Positions 16,508 through 23,903 of a DNA stretch of 64,000 nt are shown one piece after another. The stretch's first letter is position 1. Each line of letters starts with the position of its first letter. The stretch lies in assembly GCF_051235805.1 (NCBI RefSeq), contig NZ_JBPNXV010000001.1, positions 558,001-622,000 of the forward strand. The letters are read 5' to 3'. Source of the stretch: Pseudothermotoga_B sp051235805. Its GTDB lineage: Bacteria > Thermotogota > Thermotogae > Thermotogales > DSM-5069. The notes under the pieces are model-generated. The model worked only from the letters and a program-made list of their open reading frames with translations. It was not told where the DNA came from and did no database searches. A program made the translations under genes and the position numbers.

Positions 16508-17299
16508 TCAACTTCTCAAAAGCGAGCTTTCAATGATCGATCGCATCATCAAGGCATTTTTCATGGCTTTGCCACGGTAGCAATTGTTGAAAAAGACGAA
16601 TACATCCTCTGATTCTTCTATCAAATTCATTACGTCTTTTGCAAAGTCTTTCAGTTGCTGTTCTGAGTACTCGTAATTGTATCTTTCGGTAGCGCTGACA
16701 AACCATTTGTTATTTCTACCGTGGAATCTGAAGTAAGAACTTTTCGATGTTGCAACAGGTCTGTACGGAAAAAGATCTTTAATCTGCGGCTCGTCGACAG
16801 TTACCAAGCAGATCTGGTGTGATTTGAAAAATCGATAGGTGTTTTCGTTATCCCACGAGGAATGTCTCAATTCAACGGCAATTGGCTGGTCTATTTTCTT
16901 GCTCAATTTCTTGAGATACTCTATGTTTTCTTCACAATATCTAAAAGAGTATGGGAATTGGGCAAGTAACATCTTTAATCTGCCTTCGTCTATCATTGGT
17001 TGTAGAGCCATCATGGTTTTATCGATGTCTTCCTCTGGTAAAGACATGGTTTTCCAACCTTCGTGAGTGGCAGAACTCGGGAGTTTGACGGTGAAAAAGA
17101 ATGTCGCAGGCGTTTTTCTGAGCATTGAGACAATTGTTTTGTAAGTGGGTAGTGTGTAATAGGTGAAGTTCAGTTCTACTGCGTTTAGGTTCAGCACGCT
17201 CGCGTAGTATTTCAACATTTGACTTTTCGGAAGATCATCTGGATAGACTGTACCGATCCAATCTGAAAAGTAATATCCACTGGTGCCTATGTACAACAA
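16508..17299 (-). CDS. DUF72-family protein
   Basis: About 263 residues of the DUF72 (YecE-like) TIM-barrel family. Seen: YIGTSGYYFSDWIGTVYP at the N-terminus, YYASVLNLNAVELNFTYYTLP, FTVKLPSSATHEGW, LLAQFPYSFRYCEENIEYLKKL, AVELRHSSWDNENTYRFFKSHQICLVTVDEP, YFRFHGRNN and VFVFFNNCYRGKAMKNALMM. I propose the TTG at 17299, which has AGGGG 6 bases upstream; a TTG at 17305 is the alternative. The molecular function of the family is unknown to me. It is divergent from nfo with about 42 bp between the starts. Confidence 0.82.
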   Translation of the reverse strand: MLYIGTSGYYFSDWIGTVYPDDLPKSQMLKYYASVLNLNAVELNFTYYTLPTYKTIVSMLRKTPATFFFTVKLPSSATHEGWKTMSLPEEDIDKTMMALQPMIDEGRLKMLLAQFPYSFRYCEENIEYLKKLSKKIDQPIAVELRHSSWDNENTYRFFKSHQICLVTVDEPQIKDLFPYRPVATSKSSYFRFHGRNNKWFVSATERYNYEYSEQQLKDFAKDVMNLIEESEDVFVFFNNCYRGKAMKNALMMRSIIESSLLRS

Positions 17300-17341
17300 A
17301 CGCAATCCCCTGAATATGTTATCATCTTTTTGGTGATATCT

Positions 17342-18190
17342 GTGATCAGAATAGGTGCACATATGCCAATTTCATACGGTTTTGAAAAGGTTCCACAAAT
17401 GACTATTGACTCTGGTGGTAACACCTTCCAAATCTTTCCTCACAGTCCAAGAACTTGGAGGGCAACGATGCCTTCCAATAAGGTCTCACAAGAATTTCAA
17501 AATCAGATGAAGAAGTGCGATCTCCCTCTTGAGGCAGCCTTTTGCCACAGCGGTTACCTGATAAACCTCGCAAGTCCGAAAGACGATATATGGCAGAGGT
17601 CTGTTGAGCTTTTGATAGTTGAGGGTAAGATCTGCCAATTCCTTGGAATACCCTATTTGAATGTTCATCCAGGCAGTCACACAGGTGCTGGCGAAAAGGT
17701 GGGAATCGACAGAATTCTAAAGGCGATAGATAGATTCTTAGCCTCTGTGGACGGTGTCATGCTATTGCTTGAAAATGTCTCGCCCAAGGGTGGGAACATA
17801 GGTTATGAGATAGACCAGTTGGCTCAGATAATAAAGATGAGTTGTGATCCAAAGAGGATAGGCATCACCTATGACACGTGCCATGGTTTTGATGCGGGTT
17901 ATGACATCACAACAAAAGATGGTGTTGAGAGATTGCTCGAGCAGATAGAGAGGGCTTTAGGTTTATGGAGGGTCAAGATGATTCATTTGAACGACACGAA
18001 AGCGCCACTTGGGAAACCTCTCGATAGGCATGAAAACATAGGCAAGGGTTTTATCGGTGACAAAGGGTTCATCAATTTCCTGAGTTTTGAACAAATACAG
18101 AAGATACCGTGGGTTTTGGAAACACCAAATGAAGAAGATCTCTACACCAAGGAGATCGCCCATGTGAAGTCATTGGTTGGGTTGATCTGA
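17342..18190 (+). CDS. nfo: Endonuclease IV (AP endonuclease)
   Basis: 282-residue three-zinc AP endonuclease that cuts 5' of abasic sites in base excision repair. Seen: IGAHMPISYGF, FCHSGYLINLASP, LNVHPGSHTGAG, LLLENVSPKGGNIGY, ITYDTCHGFDAGYD, MIHLNDTKAPLG and LDRHENIGKGFIG, which supply the His, Asp and Glu zinc ligands, ending with PWVLETP. I chose GTG at 17342 (GGTGAT upstream, matching the family start MIKIGAHMP); four codons of extra frame upstream are unlikely to be used. The TGA stop abuts the next start. Confidence 0.95.
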   Translation: MIRIGAHMPISYGFEKVPQMTIDSGGNTFQIFPHSPRTWRATMPSNKVSQEFQNQMKKCDLPLEAAFCHSGYLINLASPKDDIWQRSVELLIVEGKICQFLGIPYLNVHPGSHTGAGEKVGIDRILKAIDRFLASVDGVMLLLENVSPKGGNIGYEIDQLAQIIKMSCDPKRIGITYDTCHGFDAGYDITTKDGVERLLEQIERALGLWRVKMIHLNDTKAPLGKPLDRHENIGKGFIGDKGFINFLSFEQIQKIPWVLETPNEEDLYTKEIAHVKSLVGLI

Positions 18191-19864
18191 ATGCTCTTAG
18201 ACAGTTTTGTTCTGAAAAAACTCGTTTTGGAACTTCGCTCGATCATCGATTCGAGTTTGAGACAGATCTATCAGTTTGATAGATCTACGATCTACCTCTA
18301 TTTTCAGCAGAAGGTTCTTCGCATCTCTCTTGACCCAATCTTTTCTCATATCTGTTTCACTCAGAAAGAAGATTTTTCTGATCATCATCCTTCAAACTTT
18401 GTGATGTTTTTGAGAACGAGGTTGAGAAATGCAAGACTGAAAGCTGTTGAACAAGTCGGTTTAGACAGAATACTCTGTCTTGATTTTGACAAAATCGATG
18501 AAGTTGGAGACAGACATCTCTACAAATTGTGCCTTGAGTTCTTGGGAACTCATTGTAATGCTGTTTTGACCGAAGATGGAATCATTGTTGATTCCTTCAA
18601 AGAATCTAACACCTCCTTGCGTTTGATAAAGAAGAACTTTCCTTACGAACTACCAGCCGAGAAGGTTGACCCATTTGAGATTTCATATGATTTCTTTGAT
18701 CAGATCAACGAGATGCAAACCATATCACAGTTCTTGTCGAAGAAATTCTATGGCTTTTCAAAGTTGATCGTACAAGAACTCCTTAATAGGGCACAGTTGA
18801 CAGACAAAGTTCTTAAAGATTTAAACCTTCAAGAGAAAAACAAACTCAAGCATGCGTTTTTCTCAATCATCAGCGATTTTGAAAAACCTTACACCTACGT
18901 GTACAGAAGCGGAGAAACTTTCACAGTGAGTGCATTACCACTCAAACATATTCTGGCAGAACCAAAGAGATTTGAAAGTCCATCAGAAGCGATTGAATAT
19001 GCTTACAACCTCATGTTTTTGCGCCATACCTTAAGGCAGATGCAATCAGAACTTTTGAAAAATGTTCGTGAGCGCATGAAAAAGGAGAAAAGAACACTTG
19101 ATTTACTGGAAGAAGAGTTATCTGAATGTTCAAAGGCAGACAGTTTCCTTCGTTATGGAGAGCTTTTGAAGTATGCATCTGCAGAAAGCCGCTTGGGGAA
19201 TATTGCAAATGTCTTGGACTACGAAACGGGGCAACTGGTGTCTGTTCCTTTGGTCGAAGGCAAAGACATCAAAGAGAGTTCACAACATTATTTTGGCTTG
19301 TACAAGAAGTTGAAGGAAAAAAGTAGAGTGTTGCAGACGAGAGTTGAAAGTTCACGACAGTTCCTCTCTTATCTTGAACAACTCGCACACACGATAGAGT
19401 CTGCGCAAGATCTCGATACAATTGCCGAGATAAAAGAAGAAATGATTCAGCAAGGCCTGATAAAGGCGAAAAGACATCAACCACCGAAGGAAAGTGATTT
19501 CAAGAAAATAGAGTACGAAGGCTTCAAGATCCTCATCGGCAAGAACAACAAGCAGAATGAAAAGCTCGTCAGAGAATCGAACGATAAAGATCTTTGGTTG
19601 CATGTTCACGAATCTCCTGGTGCGCATGTGGTAATAAAGACTGAAGGTAAGACTGTGCCTCACAGAGTTCTTGAATGTGCTGCTGCACTTGCCGCATATC
19701 ACTCTAAGGCACGTTTTTCATCAAAGGTTCCTGTTGATTACACTCTCGTCAAATACGTCCACAAACCCAAAGGCTCTCCACCAGGTTTAGTGGTCTACAC
19801 AAACTATGAAACGATCTTTGTAAATCCACAACTCGTAGATTCACTCGAACAGCAAAGATCGTAG
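18191..19864 (+). CDS. rqcH: RqcH/NFACT-family protein (FbpA-like)
   Basis: 557-residue NFACT protein. Bacterial RqcH binds stalled 50S-peptidyl-tRNA complexes and adds alanine tails. Seen in order: NFACT-N (SFVLKKLVLELRSII... to about residue 200), a long central coiled coil (roughly 290-410, RMKKEKRTLDLLEEELSE), and the NFACT-R domain from about 440 with NEKLVRESNDKDLWLHVHES, GAHVVIKTEGKTVP, and VDYTLVKYVHKPKGSPPGLV. Older annotation calls this fibronectin-binding protein. It begins immediately after the nfo stop and probably shares its transcript. Confidence 0.88.
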   Translation: MLLDSFVLKKLVLELRSIIDSSLRQIYQFDRSTIYLYFQQKVLRISLDPIFSHICFTQKEDFSDHHPSNFVMFLRTRLRNARLKAVEQVGLDRILCLDFDKIDEVGDRHLYKLCLEFLGTHCNAVLTEDGIIVDSFKESNTSLRLIKKNFPYELPAEKVDPFEISYDFFDQINEMQTISQFLSKKFYGFSKLIVQELLNRAQLTDKVLKDLNLQEKNKLKHAFFSIISDFEKPYTYVYRSGETFTVSALPLKHILAEPKRFESPSEAIEYAYNLMFLRHTLRQMQSELLKNVRERMKKEKRTLDLLEEELSECSKADSFLRYGELLKYASAESRLGNIANVLDYETGQLVSVPLVEGKDIKESSQHYFGLYKKLKEKSRVLQTRVESSRQFLSYLEQLAHTIESAQDLDTIAEIKEEMIQQGLIKAKRHQPPKESDFKKIEYEGFKILIGKNNKQNEKLVRESNDKDLWLHVHESPGAHVVIKTEGKTVPHRVLECAAALAAYHSKARFSSKVPVDYTLVKYVHKPKGSPPGLVVYTNYETIFVNPQLVDSLEQQRS

Positions 19865-20024
19865 AACTATATCTCTTGTTCGATTTTCCCAAATCACAGA
19901 GCGTTAGTTACAGATCGCCAGCTCTGTACTCTCTTACACTTCGTCTCTCTTTTCACACAGTGAACAGCATCAAGAGCTCTTTGCCGCGTGTTTTTCATCG
20001 AACTTCAATATTTGTATTTAGATC
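19865..20024. other. Intergenic stretch after rqcH
   Basis: About 160 bases without a credible gene. It contains one long-loop inverted repeat (ACAGAGC ... GCTCTGT) near 19903-19935 with no T-run. The remainder shows nothing recognisable up to the promoter at 20025. Confidence 0.4.
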
Positions 20025-20053
20025 TTGACAATTTCTAAAGTATAACCTAAAAT
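20025..20053 (+). promoter_or_regulatory. Promoter of the ABC-2 exporter operon
   Basis: TTGACA (20025-20030), 17 bases, TAAAAT (20048-20053). The -35 is a full consensus match. AGGAGGT follows 17 bases later, before the ATG at 20083. Confidence 0.85.
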
Positions 20054-20082
20054 ATTTTTAGCCGAATAAAGGAGGTATCAAA

Positions 20083-20850
20083 ATGTTTAATGCTCTTATG
20101 GCAAATATCGTAAAATTTTGGTTGGAATTTAAAAGGTACTACTTCAACACGATCTCAGGAGTTGCGACGCTTTTGATCTTTTTCTACTTCATGTTTTTCG
20201 GCATCAAGGCGATTGGTGGAGCGAATATCTCCTCGGGCGATACTCTTGAAGGCATGATCGTTGGCTATTTCATGTGGACGATGTTCATCTTTTCCTTTCA
20301 AGGCGTTGCATGGGGCATTATAGAAGAGGCACAACGTGGTACACTCGAACAGGTTTTCATGTCGCCAATCGCTTTTGAATACCAGATGCTCTTCAGGATG
20401 GTTAGTGACTTTATCTTCAACGTTTGGCTTGCAGTTCCTTTGATGTACTTTGTGGCATTCACAACCAAGAGGCAACTCAGCTTCGATTTGCCAACATTAC
20501 TCTATCTACTCATTGTCGGTACTATCTCGGCTTTGGGGGTTGGTATGGTTTTGGGTGGCATAGCGTTGGTTTTCAAGAGAATCTCTTCATTCATACAGAT
20601 AGTCACATTTGGATCACTTGCCTTCACGATGTTTGATAGTTCACAACTGTGGTACAGACTCTTACCAATGTCTCAAGCCGCACAGATGATGAAGAAGATG
20701 GCGACAACCGGCACTCGGCTTTATCAATTTCCTTTTTCAGATCATTTGCTCCTATGGCTCGCCGCAACGCTCTACCTCTTTGTAGGCATTTTGATCTTTC
20801 GAATCTTCGAGAGACATGCGATGATTTCTGGAACACTCTCTCAGTATTGA
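20083..20850 (+). CDS. ABC-2 type permease
   Basis: 255-residue integral membrane protein with about six hydrophobic segments, typical of ABC-2 exporters (SGVATLLIFFYFMFFG, MIVGYFMWTMFIFSF, VGTISALGVGMVLGGIAL, LWLAATLYLFVGILIF). The central EEAQRGTLEQVFMSP is a common ABC-2 signature region. It is paired with the ATPase gene 10 bp downstream. The substrate is not determinable from sequence; lipids, glycans or drugs are all possible. Confidence 0.85.
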   Translation: MFNALMANIVKFWLEFKRYYFNTISGVATLLIFFYFMFFGIKAIGGANISSGDTLEGMIVGYFMWTMFIFSFQGVAWGIIEEAQRGTLEQVFMSPIAFEYQMLFRMVSDFIFNVWLAVPLMYFVAFTTKRQLSFDLPTLLYLLIVGTISALGVGMVLGGIALVFKRISSFIQIVTFGSLAFTMFDSSQLWYRLLPMSQAAQMMKKMATTGTRLYQFPFSDHLLLWLAATLYLFVGILIFRIFERHAMISGTLSQY

Positions 20851-20860
20851 GGTGGTCGCG

Positions 20861-21799
20861 ATGATAACGGTAAAGAACTTGGTGAAAAGTTATCCAAAAC
20901 GAGGTTCTAAAGAAAGGTTGAAAGCTGTTGACAACGCCTCTTTTGAAGTGAGAGACGGCGAAATCTTCGCGTTGCTTGGACCAAACGGTGCTGGCAAGAC
21001 AACCACCATCAAGTCGATCTGTGGCTTGATAGTGCCTGATAGTGGCGATATAAGGATTAAGGGATACGATGTGCTCAAAGAAAGGAAAAAGGCTCTCGAA
21101 CAGATCAGTGCGGTGTTAGAGGGCAACAGAAATCTTTACTGGAGAATGACACCCATCGAGAATATGAAATATTTCTGCGGTATCAGGGGAAAGACGTTGA
21201 AAAGGACCGAAGCACTCAGAATATTGGAAACATTGGGGCTCTATGAAAAGAAAGATGAACTTGTTCACAAACTGTCGCGTGGTATGCAGCAGAAGGCGGC
21301 GATAGCGGTCTGTCTTGCGGCTGGAACCGATATTCTGCTCTTGGACGAACCAACCTTGGGTTTGGACGTGAACTCTGCCGTTGAATTTCGCAGTTTACTC
21401 AAGAATCTTCAAGTACAGGGCAAGACCATCTTGCTTTCGACACACGACATGGGTTTGGTCGAAGCCGTAGCAGACAGGGTCGCCATAATGAACAACGCAA
21501 AGATCGTCGTCTGTGAGGAAAAGAGAAAGCTCATAGATCTTTTCACCGCCCGTGGCTACAAAGTGGTGATTGAATCCAATGGTTCAACTGAAGAGAAGCT
21601 CGCAAGACTTGGTTTTACTGAATGGAACAAGGATGGGAATGCCATAGAGCTTCATCTCAATCTGTCTTCCTCTAAGGAGCTCTATGAGATCATGGAGAAA
21701 TTCAGAGTCAATCAGATTGAAGTTGAGAGTATAGAGAAAGAACTCGTCAACTTTGAGAAGATCTTCATATCATACACCAACGGCAGTGCAAAGTCGTGA
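20861..21799 (+). CDS. ABC transporter ATP-binding protein
   Basis: 312-residue exporter ATPase. Seen: GPNGAGKTTT (Walker A), LSRGMQQKAAIA (signature), ILLLDEPTLGLD (Walker B), and STHDMGLVEAVADR (switch His), followed by a C-terminal domain of about 90 residues. The start ATG at 20861 has GAGGTG 6 bases upstream; a GTG at 20852 is the in-frame alternative. Partner of the upstream ABC-2 permease. Confidence 0.92.
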   Translation: MITVKNLVKSYPKRGSKERLKAVDNASFEVRDGEIFALLGPNGAGKTTTIKSICGLIVPDSGDIRIKGYDVLKERKKALEQISAVLEGNRNLYWRMTPIENMKYFCGIRGKTLKRTEALRILETLGLYEKKDELVHKLSRGMQQKAAIAVCLAAGTDILLLDEPTLGLDVNSAVEFRSLLKNLQVQGKTILLSTHDMGLVEAVADRVAIMNNAKIVVCEEKRKLIDLFTARGYKVVIESNGSTEEKLARLGFTEWNKDGNAIELHLNLSSSKELYEIMEKFRVNQIEVESIEKELVNFEKIFISYTNGSAKS

Positions 21800-21805
21800 T
21801 ATAAT
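21797..21805 (+). promoter_or_regulatory. Extended -10 promoter for frr-uppS-cdsA-alaS
   Basis: TGATATAAT sits on the stop codon of the ABC ATPase gene. The TGn extension plus a perfect TATAAT compensates for a weak -35. It would allow the essential frr operon to be transcribed independently of the exporter. Confidence 0.6.
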
Positions 21806-21844
21806 CAGTAAAAGTGTAAGGTATTAGATCGAGGAGGGAGTCAT

Positions 21845-22402
21845 GTGAAGCACCCGTTGGTGAAGAGTGCAGAGGACAGAATGAACAAAGCCATTGAAAA
21901 GATATCTGACGAGCTCAGAAAGATGAGGACAGGAAGGCCAACACCTGCGATTCTTGAAGAAATAAAGGTAGATTATTATGGTGCTGCGACTCCGATCAAT
22001 CAACTTGCCACAGTCAGTATCTCCGAGGACAGGGCTTTGATAATAAAGCCCTGGGACAAATCGGTACTCTCTGCCATCGAAAAAGCGATCTTCACATCTG
22101 GAATTGGGTTAACACCACTGAACGACGGTAACGTGATAAGACTTGTTTTCCCCACTCCAACAACTGAGCAGAAACAGAAATGGGTTAAAAAGGTGAAAGA
22201 AATCATCGAGCAAGGTAAGGTAGCGATCAGAAATGTCAGAAGAGATGTACTCAAAGATCTAAAAGACATGGAGAAGGACGGTAAGATCTCGGAAGACGAC
22301 GAGAAAAGACTTGAAAAGGAAATTCAAGAGATCACAGACAAGAAAGTCGAAGAGATGGATAAACTCTTCGAAAAGAAAGAAAAGGAGATAATGGAAGTTT
22401 GA
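21845..22402 (+). CDS. frr: Ribosome recycling factor
   Basis: 185-residue RRF that splits post-termination ribosomes with EF-G. Seen: the N-terminal helix AEDRMNKAIEKISDELRKMRTGRPTPAIL, VDYYGAATPINQLATVS, LIIKPWDKSVLSAIEKAI, and the C-terminal helices VAIRNVRRDVLKDLKDMEKDG and SEDDEKRLEKEIQEITDK. The start is the GTG at 21845 after GAGGAGGGAG. Its TGA stop shares bases with the TTG start of uppS. Confidence 0.97.
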   Translation: MKHPLVKSAEDRMNKAIEKISDELRKMRTGRPTPAILEEIKVDYYGAATPINQLATVSISEDRALIIKPWDKSVLSAIEKAIFTSGIGLTPLNDGNVIRLVFPTPTTEQKQKWVKKVKEIIEQGKVAIRNVRRDVLKDLKDMEKDGKISEDDEKRLEKEIQEITDKKVEEMDKLFEKKEKEIMEV

Positions 22403-23076
22403 GTCTTACACACCTTGCAGTCATAATGGATGGTAACGGAAGGTGGGCGAAAAAAAGGGGCCTGCCGAGGATCGAGGGTCACAGAAGAGGCGCACAAAAA
22501 GCTGAACAAATAATTGAGTGGTGTGCTGAACTTGGTATTAAGTACGTCACCCTCTATACCTTTTCCACCGAAAACTGGAGGAGACCTCCAGAAGAGGTGA
22601 ACTTCCTTTTTGCCCTGTTGAGGCAGATGCTTTACGAAAAGTTCAATCGAATGATGGAGCAAAATGTGAGAATTAGATTCTGTGGAACGATGGAGCAATT
22701 ACCCCAAGAGGTAGTTCAAGTTTGTAGAGATTTCGAAGAAAAAACCAAGAGCAACGAAAGAATTCAGGCTATCTTGGCTTTCAACTACGGTGGAAGGCGC
22801 GAGATAATAGATGCTATCAACAATGGTATCAAGAATGGTTTGAGGACCTTCAACGAGGACGATTTACGAAAATTCCTCTATCTTCCAGATCTGCCAGATC
22901 CTGATTTAGTCATAAGAACCTCTGGAGAGATGAGAATCAGCAACTTTTTGCTGTGGCAGATCGCTTACAGCGAGTTGTATTTCACAGAAACTCTTTGGCC
23001 TGATTTTTCAAAGGAAGATCTTCTGAAAGCCATTGAAGATTTTGAAAAACGTCAAAGAAGATTCGGGGGGTTATGA
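22399..23076 (+). CDS. uppS: Undecaprenyl diphosphate synthase
   Basis: 225-residue cis-prenyltransferase that makes the C55 lipid carrier for peptidoglycan and other glycans. Seen: HLAVIMDGNGRWAKKRG with the metal-binding Asp, EGHRRGAQKAEQI, TLYTFSTENWRRP, ILAFNYGGRREI, and DLVIRTSGEMRISNFLLWQIAYSELYF. Start codon is TTG, within the overlap TTGA with frr. It is followed by cdsA with a 4-bp overlap, as in many bacteria. Confidence 0.96.
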   Translation: MSLTHLAVIMDGNGRWAKKRGLPRIEGHRRGAQKAEQIIEWCAELGIKYVTLYTFSTENWRRPPEEVNFLFALLRQMLYEKFNRMMEQNVRIRFCGTMEQLPQEVVQVCRDFEEKTKSNERIQAILAFNYGGRREIIDAINNGIKNGLRTFNEDDLRKFLYLPDLPDPDLVIRTSGEMRISNFLLWQIAYSELYFTETLWPDFSKEDLLKAIEDFEKRQRRFGGL

Positions 23077-23891
23077 TGTCAGAGACTAAGATCAGATTGA
23101 TAACAGCTTCTATAGTTGCTCCATTTGTTGTTTTGTGCTTCATAAATTACAAGAGCCTGATAGGTTTGGTTTCAGCCGTTGTACTGCTCGCTTCTTACGA
23201 ATTGCTTAACATGACCGTGAGAAGTTACGAACAAAGGGTATTTCTCTATTTTGGTGTGGCACTGAGCGTTGGCTTCACAACAACTTATGGAATACTGAAA
23301 GCTTCAAATGGTTTGTTGTTGTTAGCAAGCGCCTTTATCTTGAACAGCATCTTTTTTGTGATAACACTCAGAGAAATTTCTGAAGTTTTCAGCACGGTAC
23401 TTGCTTCTGTTCTGTCGCTTCTGTACATAGCCGGTTGTCTTTCTTTCTTTTTCCCGATCTATCTGGAATTTGGAGCTGCAAACGCTTTACTGAATCTGAC
23501 CGCGGTGTGGTTGTACGACACCGGTGCTTACTTTGTGGGAATAAGATTTGGGAGAATCAAGATCGCAACACAGATAAGTCCTTCAAAGAGTCTTGAGGGA
23601 ATCTTTGGTGGGTTTTTGACAACTCTTGCATTTTGTGTTGTCTACAAAGCGATCTTTCAAGGAATCTTCAAAGCGAATGTAATGCCCTTTAAGTCTTTGA
23701 TCATCTTCTCTATTGTTGTGGCGCTCTTCGACACCTTTGGCGATCTTTTCGAATCTGCTTTGAAGCGATATTTCAAACTGAAAGATTCAGGAAATGTTTT
23801 GCCAGGTCATGGTGGTATGCTTGATAGAATAGACGGTTTACTCTTTGTGACGCCTATCACTTATTTACTATTTTCGATAGGAGTACTTTGA
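23073..23891 (+). CDS. cdsA: Phosphatidate cytidylyltransferase
   Basis: 272-residue membrane enzyme that makes CDP-diacylglycerol. Seen: about seven hydrophobic segments, WLYDTGAYFVGIRFG, ISPSKSLEGIFGG, and the C-terminal family signature around DTFGDLFESALKRYFKLKDSG ... PGHGGMLDRIDGLLF. Start is one of two adjacent ATGs at 23073 and 23076. It is 12 bp upstream of alaS. Confidence 0.95.
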   Translation: MMSETKIRLITASIVAPFVVLCFINYKSLIGLVSAVVLLASYELLNMTVRSYEQRVFLYFGVALSVGFTTTYGILKASNGLLLLASAFILNSIFFVITLREISEVFSTVLASVLSLLYIAGCLSFFFPIYLEFGAANALLNLTAVWLYDTGAYFVGIRFGRIKIATQISPSKSLEGIFGGFLTTLAFCVVYKAIFQGIFKANVMPFKSLIIFSIVVALFDTFGDLFESALKRYFKLKDSGNVLPGHGGMLDRIDGLLFVTPITYLLFSIGVL

Positions 23892-23903
23892 GGAGGTTTG
23901 GTT